A stretch of DNA of 40,601 nucleotides from Desulfobulbaceae bacterium UBA5611 (GTDB taxonomy: Bacteria; Desulfobacterota; Desulfobulbia; Desulfobulbales; Desulfocapsaceae): positions 13,183 to 53,783 of the forward strand of contig DIKT01000022.1 in NCBI GenBank assembly GCA_002424635.1, written 5' to 3'. Shown one piece after another: positions 10,593-19,410 of the stretch (position 1 is its first letter; each line of letters opens with the position of its first letter). A program made the position numbers and the translations under genes. The notes below the pieces were generated by a model. The model saw only the letters and a program-made list of their open reading frames with translations. It made no database searches and had not been told where the DNA came from.

Positions 10593-10971
10593 TTGTAACC
10601 TCCTGATCCAGGGCAACTGGATAAGTGACTTTCATTGAGCCAGGGAATAATTCCCGCTAAATCCCTGCTTACAACAGGGAAGGACGAATATCAAAACTTA
10701 ACATTCAGAGACTGTTATATAAATTCTCAAATCGAGGCGAAAAACTAAACATTTCTCCGGTCGAAGTCAAGACTGCAAATGCAGAAGGGTAACGCCCACC
10801 GGTAAAAATGGCAGCAGAACGAGAGAAAGCCGCTTATTTATCTTGAATAATCATATTCTTTGGTTCATAGTTGGTTAGTTTTTAAGTTATAAAAGCAGGC
10901 TGTTCAGTTTTGCCTCTCTCTCTGCTGTCAGTTTCTATCCTACTCAACCTTTTAGTGTTGTGGAGTCTGTT
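10593..10971. promoter_or_regulatory. divergent intergenic region between lon and the beta-helix gene, with nested palindromes
   Basis: This 379-base stretch holds no gene. Close to lon it contains the perfect palindrome GGGAATAATTCCC (10643-10655), the inverted repeat TCCCTG/CAGGGA (10662-10667/10675-10680), and CAGGGAA twice in direct orientation (10641-10647 and 10675-10681). These sit 50-90 bases before the lon start and could be a regulator site or leader structure. A minus-strand TTGACT lies near 10771 but its -10 partner is poor. I found no CIRCE element and no sigma-32 promoter. Confidence 0.35.
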
Positions 10972-11772
10972 ATGCTTAGCCCGCCTTCTTTTTTTGACCT
11001 TGCTGAATTTTCGCATACTTCGCTTTTTTTTGAAAGCGAATATGTGTGGACGGCCTTGAACAGATTGCAGGAGTATATGGATGGCTTTATCTACCCACAG
11101 CTCATCAGTCCTCTGCTCCCGCAAGGAGAGCCATTACCGAAAGCCGTTGTCCTCCATGACGGCCAGATTTTATCAGCCGCCGGATTGGAGATAACTTACG
11201 GCGACACCACCAAACAGCAATTGCAGGTCCGCAAAGATGGTCATACGCTCACCGGCGCCACTGTTATTATGGCCGGGGTCGTACTCATGGGTGATCAGAT
11301 TGCTTTGGGTCAAGGGGTGCTGGTGGAGAGTGGCGCGCTGATCAAAGCGCCGGTCATAATCGGGGATTATACCGAGATTCGTCAGGGGGCCTATCTGCGC
11401 GGTTATTGCCTGACTGGCGCTCATTGCGTTATTGGCCATACGACCGAGGTCAAACAGTCAATTTTTCTTGATCATGCCAAGGCCGGCCATTTTGCCTATC
11501 TCGGTGACTCAATACTGGGGCGTCATGTTAATCTGGGCGCCGGTACCAAATTTGCTAATCTTAGATTTCTGGCAGGCAATGTGCAGATCCGGACCAATAA
11601 GGGCGCGATTGATACCGGGCGGCGGAAGTTTGGCGCCATCCTCGGAGATATGGTCCAGACCGGCTGCAATTCGGTGACCAATCCCGGTACCGTTATCGGC
11701 AAAGACAGCCTGCTTATGCCTAATGCCACCGCTCCATCCGGTTATCATCCGCCCCGCACTGTAATCCGTTAA
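10972..11772 (+). CDS. left-handed beta-helix (GlmU-like) acyltransferase-family protein
   Basis: 266 residues. About residues 80-255 form hexapeptide-type repeats of the left-handed beta-helix fold, for example ALIKAPVIIGDYTEIRQGAY and GAHCVIGHTTEVKQS. The segment NLGAGTKFANLR followed by GAILGD resembles the C-terminal acetyltransferase half of GlmU and sugar nucleotidylyltransferases. The N-terminal nucleotidyltransferase domain is absent; instead about 75 unassigned residues are present. A role in sugar-nucleotide or envelope precursor acetylation is plausible but unproven. The start is the ATG at 10972, six bases after GGAG; an upstream in-frame GTG at 10960 overlaps that ribosome site and is less likely. 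Confidence 0.8.
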   Translation: MLSPPSFFDLAEFSHTSLFFESEYVWTALNRLQEYMDGFIYPQLISPLLPQGEPLPKAVVLHDGQILSAAGLEITYGDTTKQQLQVRKDGHTLTGATVIMAGVVLMGDQIALGQGVLVESGALIKAPVIIGDYTEIRQGAYLRGYCLTGAHCVIGHTTEVKQSIFLDHAKAGHFAYLGDSILGRHVNLGAGTKFANLRFLAGNVQIRTNKGAIDTGRRKFGAILGDMVQTGCNSVTNPGTVIGKDSLLMPNATAPSGYHPPRTVIR

Positions 11773-11804
11773 GGTTAAAGCAAGGAAACCCTGTGAACCA
11801 GCCC

Positions 11805-11834
11805 TTGACCTGATCCTTCCTTTCAGGCTACAGT
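11805..11834 (+). promoter_or_regulatory. possible sigma-70 promoter for the antiporter gene
   Basis: TTGACC (11805-11810; 5 of 6) and TACAGT (11829-11834; 4 of 6) are separated by 18 bases and lie about 75 bases before the antiporter ATG. The -10 element is weak and the call rests on hexamer match alone. Confidence 0.3.
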
Positions 11835-11910
11835 CCTTTCTGCTATATGGTCTTCGATTGCAGAAATTGGTCGAGAAAATAGTTGGATAATGGCCTGACA
11901 AAGGTGATAA

Positions 11911-13728
11911 ATGGCTGATTCGATAATGATTGCCTTTGCAGGTATAGGTTTGTTGGCCATCGCCAGTCAATGGCTGGCCTGGTGGATCAAGCTGCCGGCA
12001 ATCCTGTTTCTCCTGCTGGCTGGTATTATTGCAGGTCCTGTGACCGGTTGGTTGGATCCGGACGCCTTGTATGGTGATCTGTTGATGCCAGTGGTCTCTC
12101 TATCGGTGGGCTTGATTCTTTTTGAAGGCGCTTTGACGCTCAAGTTCGCTGAGTTAAAAGGCATCGGCAAAGTGGTGCGCCGGCTGGTTTCTTCCGGCAT
12201 GCTGCTGACCTGGGTTATCATCGGCACGGCGGCCCATTATATGCTGGCCCTGACCTGGGAGATGGCCATGCTATTTGGAGCGCTGGTAGTGGTTACCGGG
12301 CCGACGGTAATTGCCTCTATGCTCCGGACTGTCCGGCCGAATGCCTCGATTGCCAATATTCTCCGCTGGGAAGGCATAATTATTGGCCCGATTGGCGCCC
12401 TTCTGGCCGTCCTGGTGTTTGAATTCATCATGTCGCGAACGGCGGGCGGGGCCGTGCTCCATACCTTTATCATCTTTGCGAAGGTTGTTGGCATGGGCAC
12501 CCTGATCGGTGTCACTTTCGGCTATGGTATGGGCCTGGTGCTGCGTCATCACTGGATGCCGGAATATCTCCATAATATGGGCACCTTGTTGCTGGTCTTT
12601 ACCGCCTTTACCATTTCCAGCGTCGTGGTCAATGAATCGGGCTTGTTGGCCGTAACTGTCATGGGTATCTGGCTGGCTAACATGAAGCAGGTCCCGATTG
12701 AAGATTTGCAGGAGTTCAAGGAATCCCTGTCTATTCTTTTTATTTCCGGTTTATTCATCGTTCTGGCGGCGCGTATTGATCTGCGGGAATTACTGGCGGT
12801 CGGGCCGGGAGTGCTGGGCGTCCTGTTGGTGGTGCAATTTGTCGCCCGGCCGGTGACTATTTATTTTTCGACGTTGGGCACTGATCTGACCACCCGTGAT
12901 AAATTGCTGCTGTCCTGGATTGGCCCTCGCGGTATCGTGGCCGCCGCTGTGTCATCGTTGTTTGCCATGAAGCTGGCCAAAGCCGGTTATGCAGAAGCCA
13001 ATTTACTGGTAGCTTTGACCTTTCTCGTGATTTTCTTTACAGTGGTGCTGCAAAGTTTCACGGCCGGATTTCTGGCTCGCTGGCTGCGGGTATGCGATCC
13101 GGAGCCCAAAGGCGTGTTGTTTATCGGCGCCAATCTGGTGGCGCGCGGCCTGGCCCAACAACTGGATCGTCATGGGTTTCGCACGCTGCTCATTGATCAG
13201 AGTGTCGATTATATCCGTAAGGCGCGGATGCTGGGGTTACGGACTTATCTGGGCAATCCGTTAGCGGCGTTGCGTAATCTGGATCTGGCCGGTATCGGCT
13301 GCATGATGGCGATGACCCAGCGCTCCGAACTAAATATGCTGGCCGCCATGCACTATCGTAATGAATTTGACCGTAACAAAATTTATATGCTGCAGACCAT
13401 GCAGGAATCAATGGCGACAGAGCGGCATGTCGTTTCTGAACAGCAGCGTGGGCAAATGCTTTTTGGTGAAGATATTAATTTCGGCATGCTGGCTGATATT
13501 CTGGCCAAGGAAGGCAGGTTTCGCAGTACGCGTCTTACTGACTCATTCAGTTACGACCAATATCTGGCCACCCATGGGAATACGGTCATTCCTCTGTTCG
13601 TCGTGACCGACAAGCAGGATCTGGTGCCGGTGGTGGCAGGACGCAGGCTCCAGCCCGCTAAGGGGTCGACAGTGATTGCCTTATGCCGTCTTGCTGAAGA
13701 GCCGTGTGAGGAGCAGTCCGCTACCTGA
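11911..13728 (+). CDS. CPA1-type cation:proton antiporter with C-terminal TrkA-N-like domain
   Basis: 605-residue inner-membrane Na+/H+ or K+/H+ exchanger-like protein. About 12 hydrophobic spans fill residues 1-395, with the family motif VVVTGPTVIASMLR near 126-139. A Rossmann-like nucleotide-binding domain follows (VLFIGANLVARGLAQQLDRH, then LLIDQSVDYIRKARMLG), as in TrkA-N, plus a C-terminal tail. AAGGTG sits five bases before the ATG. In the helix aligned with the ESLFND motif of NhaP-type exchangers the sequence is RWEGIIIGPIGA: Glu154 is kept, but residue 159, where I expect the ion-binding Asp, is Gly (codon GGC at 12385-12387). Transport activity is therefore uncertain. The family assignment is firm. 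Confidence 0.9.
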   Translation: MADSIMIAFAGIGLLAIASQWLAWWIKLPAILFLLLAGIIAGPVTGWLDPDALYGDLLMPVVSLSVGLILFEGALTLKFAELKGIGKVVRRLVSSGMLLTWVIIGTAAHYMLALTWEMAMLFGALVVVTGPTVIASMLRTVRPNASIANILRWEGIIIGPIGALLAVLVFEFIMSRTAGGAVLHTFIIFAKVVGMGTLIGVTFGYGMGLVLRHHWMPEYLHNMGTLLLVFTAFTISSVVVNESGLLAVTVMGIWLANMKQVPIEDLQEFKESLSILFISGLFIVLAARIDLRELLAVGPGVLGVLLVVQFVARPVTIYFSTLGTDLTTRDKLLLSWIGPRGIVAAAVSSLFAMKLAKAGYAEANLLVALTFLVIFFTVVLQSFTAGFLARWLRVCDPEPKGVLFIGANLVARGLAQQLDRHGFRTLLIDQSVDYIRKARMLGLRTYLGNPLAALRNLDLAGIGCMMAMTQRSELNMLAAMHYRNEFDRNKIYMLQTMQESMATERHVVSEQQRGQMLFGEDINFGMLADILAKEGRFRSTRLTDSFSYDQYLATHGNTVIPLFVVTDKQDLVPVVAGRRLQPAKGSTVIALCRLAEEPCEEQSAT

Positions 13729-13822
13729 TTGAATGAATGGACAAAGATTGCTAATCTGATGCAAGATGACAATAATACTTATATGACTTTCTTCTCATTA
13801 CTCTTTTTATAATTTTATTATT

Positions 13823-15367
13823 ATGACGATCATCAAGCCCGAAGACTTTATCAGCTCGATTGCCGACAGCCTGCAAGCCATCTCTTATACCCATCCCCGT
13901 GATTTTATCGAGGCCATGGTCCGTGCCTATGACAAAGAGCGGAATCCGGCGGCTAAAGATGCCATGGCCCAGATCCTGATTAATTCCCGCATGGCGACCA
14001 TAGACCAGCGGCCGCTCTGTCAGGATACCGGCATTGTCACCGTCTTTTTAAAAGTAGGCATGCAGTGCCGGTTTGATACCGAGCTGAGTATGCAGGAACT
14101 GGTAGATGCCGGCGTTCGCCGGGCCTGGCTGAAGCCGGAAAATCCTCTGCGGGCCTCCATCCTGGCTGATCCGGCCGGCCAAAGAAAGAATACGGGTGAT
14201 AACACCCCGGCCATCGTCTACACCGAACTGGTCCCCGGCGGTGTCGTTGATATCCGTATTGCCGCCAAGGGTGGCGGTTCCGAGAATAAAAGCCGGCTGG
14301 TGACCCTGAATCCCGGAGATTCCATTGTGGACTGGGTGGTGGCTACCGTGCAGGCCCTGGGGGCCGGCTGGTGTCCGCCGGGCATCCTGGGCCTCGGCAT
14401 CGGCGGCACGGTTGATCGCGCCATGGTCCTCGCCAAGGAAGCACTGATGGAGCCCATTGATATCCAGGAACTGAGCGCCCGCGGTCCCACTAATCGAATA
14501 GAAGAGTTGCGCCTGGAGATCTATGAGGCGATCAATGCCTTGGGTATCGGGGCGCAGGGCCTCGGCGGTTTGACCACAGTGTTCGATATCAAGATCAAGG
14601 ATTGCCCTACTCATGCGGCCTCGCTGCCGGTGGCCATGATCCCCAGCTGTGCCGCCACCCGTCATCTGCATTTCACCCTTGATGGTAGCGGGCCGGTGCG
14701 TTTTGCCCCGCCGCCGCTGGATGAGTTGCCCCTTATCAACTGGGCAATGGGACCGGCGGTGAAAAGGGTGCAGTTGGATAATATCAGCAGTGCTGAAGTG
14801 GCCAGCTGGCGGATTGGCGAGACTCTGCTGCTGAGTGGCACTATCCTGACCGGCCGGGATGCGGCCCATGGCCGGATCAAACAATTGCTGGCCCAAGGGC
14901 AGCCTCTGCCGGCGGGTGTCGACTTTAAAGGGAAATTTATTTACTATGTCGGGCCGGTCGATCCGGTTGGCGATGAGATCGTCGGGCCGGCCGGGCCCAC
15001 TACCTCGTCCCGGATGGATCAATATACCGAAATGATGCTGGTGGAAACCGGTCTGCTGGGTATGATCGGCAAGTCGGAACGGGGTGATGCCGCGCTGGCG
15101 CTCATGAAAAAACATGGGGCCGTCTATCTAATGGCGGTTGGCGGCGCTGCCTATCTGGTCTCCAAGGCGATCAAGAAGTCACGGGTCGTGGCCTTTGCTG
15201 ATCTGGGCATGGAGGCCATTTATGAATTCGAGGTGGAGGATATGGCGGTGATCGTGGCTGGCGACAGCCGGGGAGATTCTGTGCACAAAAGCGGGCCGGC
15301 GGTATGGCAGCAGAAGATCATGGATTACCGGAAAAAACAGACGGCAGAATCGGCCGGTAGCAAATGA
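13823..15367 (+). CDS. fumarate hydratase, class I (iron-sulfur, fused alpha and beta parts)
   Basis: Interconverts fumarate and malate in the TCA cycle or its reductive branch, using an oxygen-sensitive [4Fe-4S] cluster. 514 residues, usual for the single-chain class I enzyme. The N-terminal catalytic part has cluster-ligand candidates Cys66 (RPLCQDTG), Cys184 (GWCPPG) and Cys276 (IPSCAATRH), spaced as in known class I fumarases. The C-terminal part has GRDAAHGRIKQLL and a YYVGPVDPVG...GPAGPTTSSRMD segment. L(+)-tartrate dehydratase and other family members share the fold, but the fused architecture favours fumarase. No Shine-Dalgarno sequence is visible before the ATG. It converges with the VWA gene, leaving only 22 bases between stops. 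Confidence 0.94.
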   Translation: MTIIKPEDFISSIADSLQAISYTHPRDFIEAMVRAYDKERNPAAKDAMAQILINSRMATIDQRPLCQDTGIVTVFLKVGMQCRFDTELSMQELVDAGVRRAWLKPENPLRASILADPAGQRKNTGDNTPAIVYTELVPGGVVDIRIAAKGGGSENKSRLVTLNPGDSIVDWVVATVQALGAGWCPPGILGLGIGGTVDRAMVLAKEALMEPIDIQELSARGPTNRIEELRLEIYEAINALGIGAQGLGGLTTVFDIKIKDCPTHAASLPVAMIPSCAATRHLHFTLDGSGPVRFAPPPLDELPLINWAMGPAVKRVQLDNISSAEVASWRIGETLLLSGTILTGRDAAHGRIKQLLAQGQPLPAGVDFKGKFIYYVGPVDPVGDEIVGPAGPTTSSRMDQYTEMMLVETGLLGMIGKSERGDAALALMKKHGAVYLMAVGGAAYLVSKAIKKSRVVAFADLGMEAIYEFEVEDMAVIVAGDSRGDSVHKSGPAVWQQKIMDYRKKQTAESAGSK

Positions 15368-15389
15368 TGGTTTACCTGTGCTGCCAGAT

Positions 15390-17654
15390 TCAGCTGGTGA
15401 GGGTTCGGTAAATTTCCGGTACCCGCAACGGCAGCTTTTTTACATCATCGATGAAGGTATAGTTGATGTCGCCAAAGAGATGGCCCAGATAGACCTGGGC
15501 CTCCTTGTCAATAGAGATGCAAAAGGGATGGATACCGGCCGCCTTGGCCTCCAGCAGGGCATGGCGGCTATCTTCTATCGCGTACTCGCCTTTGTAGTCA
15601 TCATAATCCTCCGGCTTGCCGTCTGTCAGCAGAATCAACAGTTTGACCCGGGCCTCGATATCCTTGAGTATCCTGGTGCAGTGGCGGATAGGAGGCCCCA
15701 TGCGTGTATAATCCATGGGAGAGATAGCCGCGATCCGTCCTTTGATCTCTTCGCCATAAGGTTCCGTAAAATCCTTGATGTGGAAAAGTTCACTGCGACT
15801 CCGCCGCATGCCGGAAAAACCATAGATGGCATAACGATCACCTAAAGAATGAAGGGCCTCGCTGAGCAGCACCAGTGATTCTTTCAGGGCTGTCCCGACC
15901 CAGCCTTCGGTGGACGAGGACATATCAACCAGAAAAAGAGCGGCAATATCGCGCTCGTCTCTCTGCAATCTGACAAACAGCTTCTCCGAGGGAACAAGTC
16001 CAGCCCGGCGGTCGGCGTAGGCTTCGGTCAGGGCATCGAGATCAATATCATCCCCATCCTGCTGGCGTTTGATGAAACGTTGCTGGCTGCGCATCATCTC
16101 AAACTGGCGTTTCAGTTGCAGGATCTGGCCCCGATATTTGGCCATGGTCGTGCTGACAAAAGTGCCTTTGGTGGCCATGACTGGTTTGACAATAAGCCGA
16201 CACCAGTTTTTACGAAAGCCGCGCCGGCGAAAATCCCATTCGTCATAAAGCAGACCTCCCTGCAGAGTCGGTCCTTCCTGCGGCAGCAGAGTACCGGCCG
16301 GGGCCTGGCCTCTGCTGCCGGCCATCCGGCTGGCGCTGGCGATATAGAAGGATGGTACTGCTCCCAGATCATCTTCTATGTCGCGGGCCAGCAGATGCAG
16401 CTCTGCCGGCAGCTCCAGCTGCTCATCATCAAGACAGATGTAACGGGGTTCCTTGAGGCTGGCCTCCGACGCTGCTTCCTTGTTGGCCGCCTGCCTTAAA
16501 GGCGACAGGCTGGCTCCACTTTCTGTGAGAGCGGGAGCTGCACTTTTGGCCGGCGGTTCTGCCTCTGCTGGGGCCGCCACAGCCATAGTCGGGAGGACAG
16601 CGGCCAGGGCTTTGATAAACTGTTGTTTCTGCTCTTGTCTTCGGGCCAGCCGGGTCAGCCGTGCTTCTCTGGGACGCAGCTCTCCCTGAAACAGCAGAGG
16701 TGGCGGCAGGATCAAATTTTCTTGGCAATGCACTATATTATAGAAATCAGTTGTTGCGGCCAAAAGGTCCACATGGCTGCTTTGGTCGGCGGCGGCCGTG
16801 GCGATAATAGCTGCTGTCTCGGCAGAAAGTTCCGGCAATGGATCCTCGGCGCAGCGGCACAGCAGCCATTGACGGACAGCGGTAAACTGACAATCCGGAG
16901 CAGCTGCCCGCTCAGCGTTTTGACCCAGATGCCGGAACAGGGCTCGGCCATCCCGCATGAGTCCCGGCAGGTATGATCTTAGAAATTCGGCGAGGTGGAC
17001 AGTCTGCAAGAGATGATAGCATGCCGCTGCCAGTGGCTGATCCTCAAAGGAGCGCAGAAACTCCTCCAGAACAGTCGGTACGGTCTGCTGCTGGCAGTAG
17101 ATATCTCTTTCGATTTCCGCCCACCGGAAAGAGCTCAGCAGTTTATAGATATATAAATTGTCAGCTTTATTGGCGCCGGCACTAATGTCCCGAGGGAGAA
17201 AAACAGTATTGGTATCCGTAGACAGAGAGCTCGCTTTCTCCAGTTCCAGTCTCCGTCCAGAAAGGCCCCGCAGATAAAGGAGCAGGCGGGGGATGACTTC
17301 ATCCAGGCTGAGCCCTTTTTCGCCGCGGATCCGGCAGAGGAAATTAGCCTCGACATCAGCCATATACTCCCGGGCCGCCCGCAGGCCATTGGCCTCATAG
17401 ACATCAAGGAAGCCTTTGACCCAGGCGGGCAACTGTTCGGTGCTGAGGCAGGCCAGGCCCTTGGGCAGATGACTGAGAAAATCAAAGCAGAGCGAGGAGT
17501 TCACCGGCCAGAGGATGCCAAGCTGTTCTATGACAACTTGCTGGACCAGAGGCTCATAAGCGGCCAGTTGCTCGAAAATTTCCTCTTTTTCCCAGTCATT
17601 GAGCCAGTCAACAGGAATGACCTTTTGCAGTCTTGCCGCTAGACTATTTTTCAT
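15390..17654 (-). CDS. VWA-domain protein, NorD/CbbO-like partner of the MoxR ATPase
   Basis: 754-residue protein. The C-terminal 180 residues form a von Willebrand A domain with an intact MIDAS: DMSSS (577-581), Thr650 in DYTRMGPP, and Asp678 in LLTDGKPED. The long N-terminal region has no clear motif except a Pro/Ala-rich linker near 355-390. The gene lies nine bases after the AAA+ gene and has AAGG just before its ATG. Such pairs (NorQ/NorD, CbbQ/CbbO) act as ATP-driven chaperones that insert metals into, or remodel, a metalloenzyme. No nitric oxide reductase or Rubisco gene lies in this window, so the client is unknown. Confidence 0.85.
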   Translation of the reverse strand: MKNSLAARLQKVIPVDWLNDWEKEEIFEQLAAYEPLVQQVVIEQLGILWPVNSSLCFDFLSHLPKGLACLSTEQLPAWVKGFLDVYEANGLRAAREYMADVEANFLCRIRGEKGLSLDEVIPRLLLYLRGLSGRRLELEKASSLSTDTNTVFLPRDISAGANKADNLYIYKLLSSFRWAEIERDIYCQQQTVPTVLEEFLRSFEDQPLAAACYHLLQTVHLAEFLRSYLPGLMRDGRALFRHLGQNAERAAAPDCQFTAVRQWLLCRCAEDPLPELSAETAAIIATAAADQSSHVDLLAATTDFYNIVHCQENLILPPPLLFQGELRPREARLTRLARRQEQKQQFIKALAAVLPTMAVAAPAEAEPPAKSAAPALTESGASLSPLRQAANKEAASEASLKEPRYICLDDEQLELPAELHLLARDIEDDLGAVPSFYIASASRMAGSRGQAPAGTLLPQEGPTLQGGLLYDEWDFRRRGFRKNWCRLIVKPVMATKGTFVSTTMAKYRGQILQLKRQFEMMRSQQRFIKRQQDGDDIDLDALTEAYADRRAGLVPSEKLFVRLQRDERDIAALFLVDMSSSTEGWVGTALKESLVLLSEALHSLGDRYAIYGFSGMRRSRSELFHIKDFTEPYGEEIKGRIAAISPMDYTRMGPPIRHCTRILKDIEARVKLLILLTDGKPEDYDDYKGEYAIEDSRHALLEAKAAGIHPFCISIDKEAQVYLGHLFGDINYTFIDDVKKLPLRVPEIYRTLTS

Positions 17655-17663
17655 CGCCAGGCC

Positions 17664-18476
17664 TTACAGAACCGAACTGACCATCTCATCGAGAGTATTA
17701 AGAAGTTCCCGGTCATCGGTCAGGGCTTGGCTAATGGTCACCCGACAGGCCTCTCTGGGCTCAATGCCATCTTTGATGAGCAGCCCAGCATGCACCAGCA
17801 GTCTGGTACTGGCTCCTTCCTGAAGGCCGGCATCTTTCAGGCCGCGAGTCATCGCGGCGATGCGGACAAGCAGACGGGCCAGCTTGTTATCTACGGCGGA
17901 CTCATGGGCGACAATCTCCGTTTCCAGATCGGCATGAGGGTAACCAAGTTCCAGAGCCACAAAGCGCTGTCTGGTCGATTGTTTCATGTCTTTTAATACC
18001 GACTGATAACCTGGATTGTATGAGACGGCCAGCATGAACTCCGGGGGCGCCGTCAGCAGCTCCCCCCGTTTTTCAATGGCCAGTTCCCGGCGGTCATCAG
18101 CCAGAGGGTGAATAACGACGGTCGTATCTTTTCTGGCCTCCACTACCTCGTCGAGATAACAGATGCCTCCATGGCGGACCGCCAGGGTCATGGGACCATC
18201 GACCCAGAAGGTCTCTCCGCCGCGAATCAGATAACGTCCGACCAGGTCGCTGGTGGAGAGATCGTCGTGGCAGGAGACGGTGATCAGCGGTCGTTGCAGC
18301 TTCCAGGCCAGAAACTGCATGAAGCGGCTCTTGCCGCTACCGGTCGGGCCCTTGAGCAGCAGAGGAATACCGTTCTTATAAGCTGCCTGGGCGATGATAA
18401 GCTCATTTTTCTGCACCAGATAAAAAGGCTGTTCCTGAATGAGGTGTTCTTCTATTTTTTGGCTGGTGATCTGCAT
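17664..18476 (-). CDS. MoxR-type AAA+ ATPase, NorQ/CbbQ family
   Basis: 270-residue AAA+ ATPase. Walker A GPTGSGKS (about 43-50), Walker B ICYLDE (about 105-110), a sensor-1-like AVSYNPGYQ and an arginine-finger region QRFVALEL are visible. The length and the GPMTLAVRHGG segment match the CbbQ/NirQ/NorQ subgroup. I choose the ATG at 18476, which lies six bases after AAGGTG; a GTG three codons upstream is the alternative. It works with the VWA protein encoded immediately downstream. About 185 AT-rich bases separate it from nikQ, with promoter-like TATAAA on the minus strand near 18556, so it may be transcribed separately from the nickel genes. Confidence 0.9.
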   Translation of the reverse strand: MQITSQKIEEHLIQEQPFYLVQKNELIIAQAAYKNGIPLLLKGPTGSGKSRFMQFLAWKLQRPLITVSCHDDLSTSDLVGRYLIRGGETFWVDGPMTLAVRHGGICYLDEVVEARKDTTVVIHPLADDRRELAIEKRGELLTAPPEFMLAVSYNPGYQSVLKDMKQSTRQRFVALELGYPHADLETEIVAHESAVDNKLARLLVRIAAMTRGLKDAGLQEGASTRLLVHAGLLIKDGIEPREACRVTISQALTDDRELLNTLDEMVSSVL

Positions 18477-18660
18477 TGTCTTCACCTTCAGGGCGTTTTT
18501 ATAAATTGGCTATTAACTGTTTACGGTTGTGCCTTGTAATATGACCTCTTTTATAGATAAGTCTTAAAATTAAAAAATACAAAGAGTAATCTTTCTTATT
18601 TGTCTTCTGGTATGCAGGACAGCAGAGAGGAGAGACTGGCGATGGCAATGACTGCAGGGC

Positions 18661-19410
18661 TCAGAGCAGATTCAAGGCGGTAAGGGCGCTGCCAAAACTG
18701 AGCAGGATCAGGAGAAATATATAATCCTGGCCTGTCAACGGCGGCTGCTGCAACGGGATCAGCCGGCCCGTGAAGCCACGCAGGATCATGGCTTGATGCA
18801 CCCTTTGGGCCCGGGTCCAGCTTTTGACCAGTGTCATGCCCAGGAGATGGCTGAAGGTTTTATAGGTATGCAGGTTGGTACGGGCCACAAAACCACGCAG
18901 TCTGGCCGCCCGCAGTAGACGTTGATATTCCTGCTGGATCACAAAGATATAGCGATAGGTGGACAGCAGCATGAAGCAGAGCTTGGAGGGCAGGCCCAGG
19001 CCTTCCAGGCCATGACCCAGGCTGGCAATGGTCGAAGTGCAGAGCAGAGCCAGGAGGGTGCCGACAATGGCATTAGTCTTTAAGGTAATCAGGGCACAGA
19101 GGCGAAGGCCATCCAGGCTTAGGCGGATGCCGCTGGTAATCATTATGGTATCGCCGCCATAGGTGAGAGGCAGGGTCAGCCACAAAAAAAAAGTGAATAG
19201 ATTGACGGCCAATAAATGCCGAACAACAAGGCTTAGCTGCAGTTGGGCACCAAGCAGGAGCAAGACAGCGCCCATGAGACCACCGGCGGCCACCAGAAAG
19301 GATCCGGTCAGGGCCACGACCAGGGTCAGGGCGCAGGCCGCTATGATCTTGACCCTGGCATCACGGCGGTGCAGCAGAGAGTCGCCAACCGCAAAGGGCT
19401 CTTCTATCAT
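18661..19410 (-). CDS. nikQ: ECF nickel/cobalt transporter transmembrane (T) component, CbiQ/NikQ
   Basis: 249-residue membrane protein of the CbiQ family that couples the substrate-binding subunit to the ATPase. It has about five hydrophobic segments. The family's coupling helices are visible as RAARLRGFVAR (about 165-175) and the C-terminal HQAMILRGFTGR (about 205-216). It overlaps nikK by four bases (ATGA), so it is part of the nickel operon. A CbiO/NikO ATP-binding gene normally follows; here the operon ends and an unrelated AAA+ gene comes next. Linkage to nikR argues for nickel rather than cobalt. Confidence 0.9.
   Translation of the reverse strand: MIEEPFAVGDSLLHRRDARVKIIAACALTLVVALTGSFLVAAGGLMGAVLLLLGAQLQLSLVVRHLLAVNLFTFFLWLTLPLTYGGDTIMITSGIRLSLDGLRLCALITLKTNAIVGTLLALLCTSTIASLGHGLEGLGLPSKLCFMLLSTYRYIFVIQQEYQRLLRAARLRGFVARTNLHTYKTFSHLLGMTLVKSWTRAQRVHQAMILRGFTGRLIPLQQPPLTGQDYIFLLILLSFGSALTALNLL

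Noticed and set aside
10593..10971. Heat-shock control element (CIRCE or sigma-32 promoter) for lon
   Set aside because: No TTAGCACTC-N9-GAGTGCTAA and no CTTGAA...CCCCAT pair is present.
14048..15115. Long antisense open frame inside fumarase (355 codons)
   Set aside because: It lies opposite a clearly conserved enzyme, its translation has no recognisable domain, and it is explained by codon bias of the sense strand.
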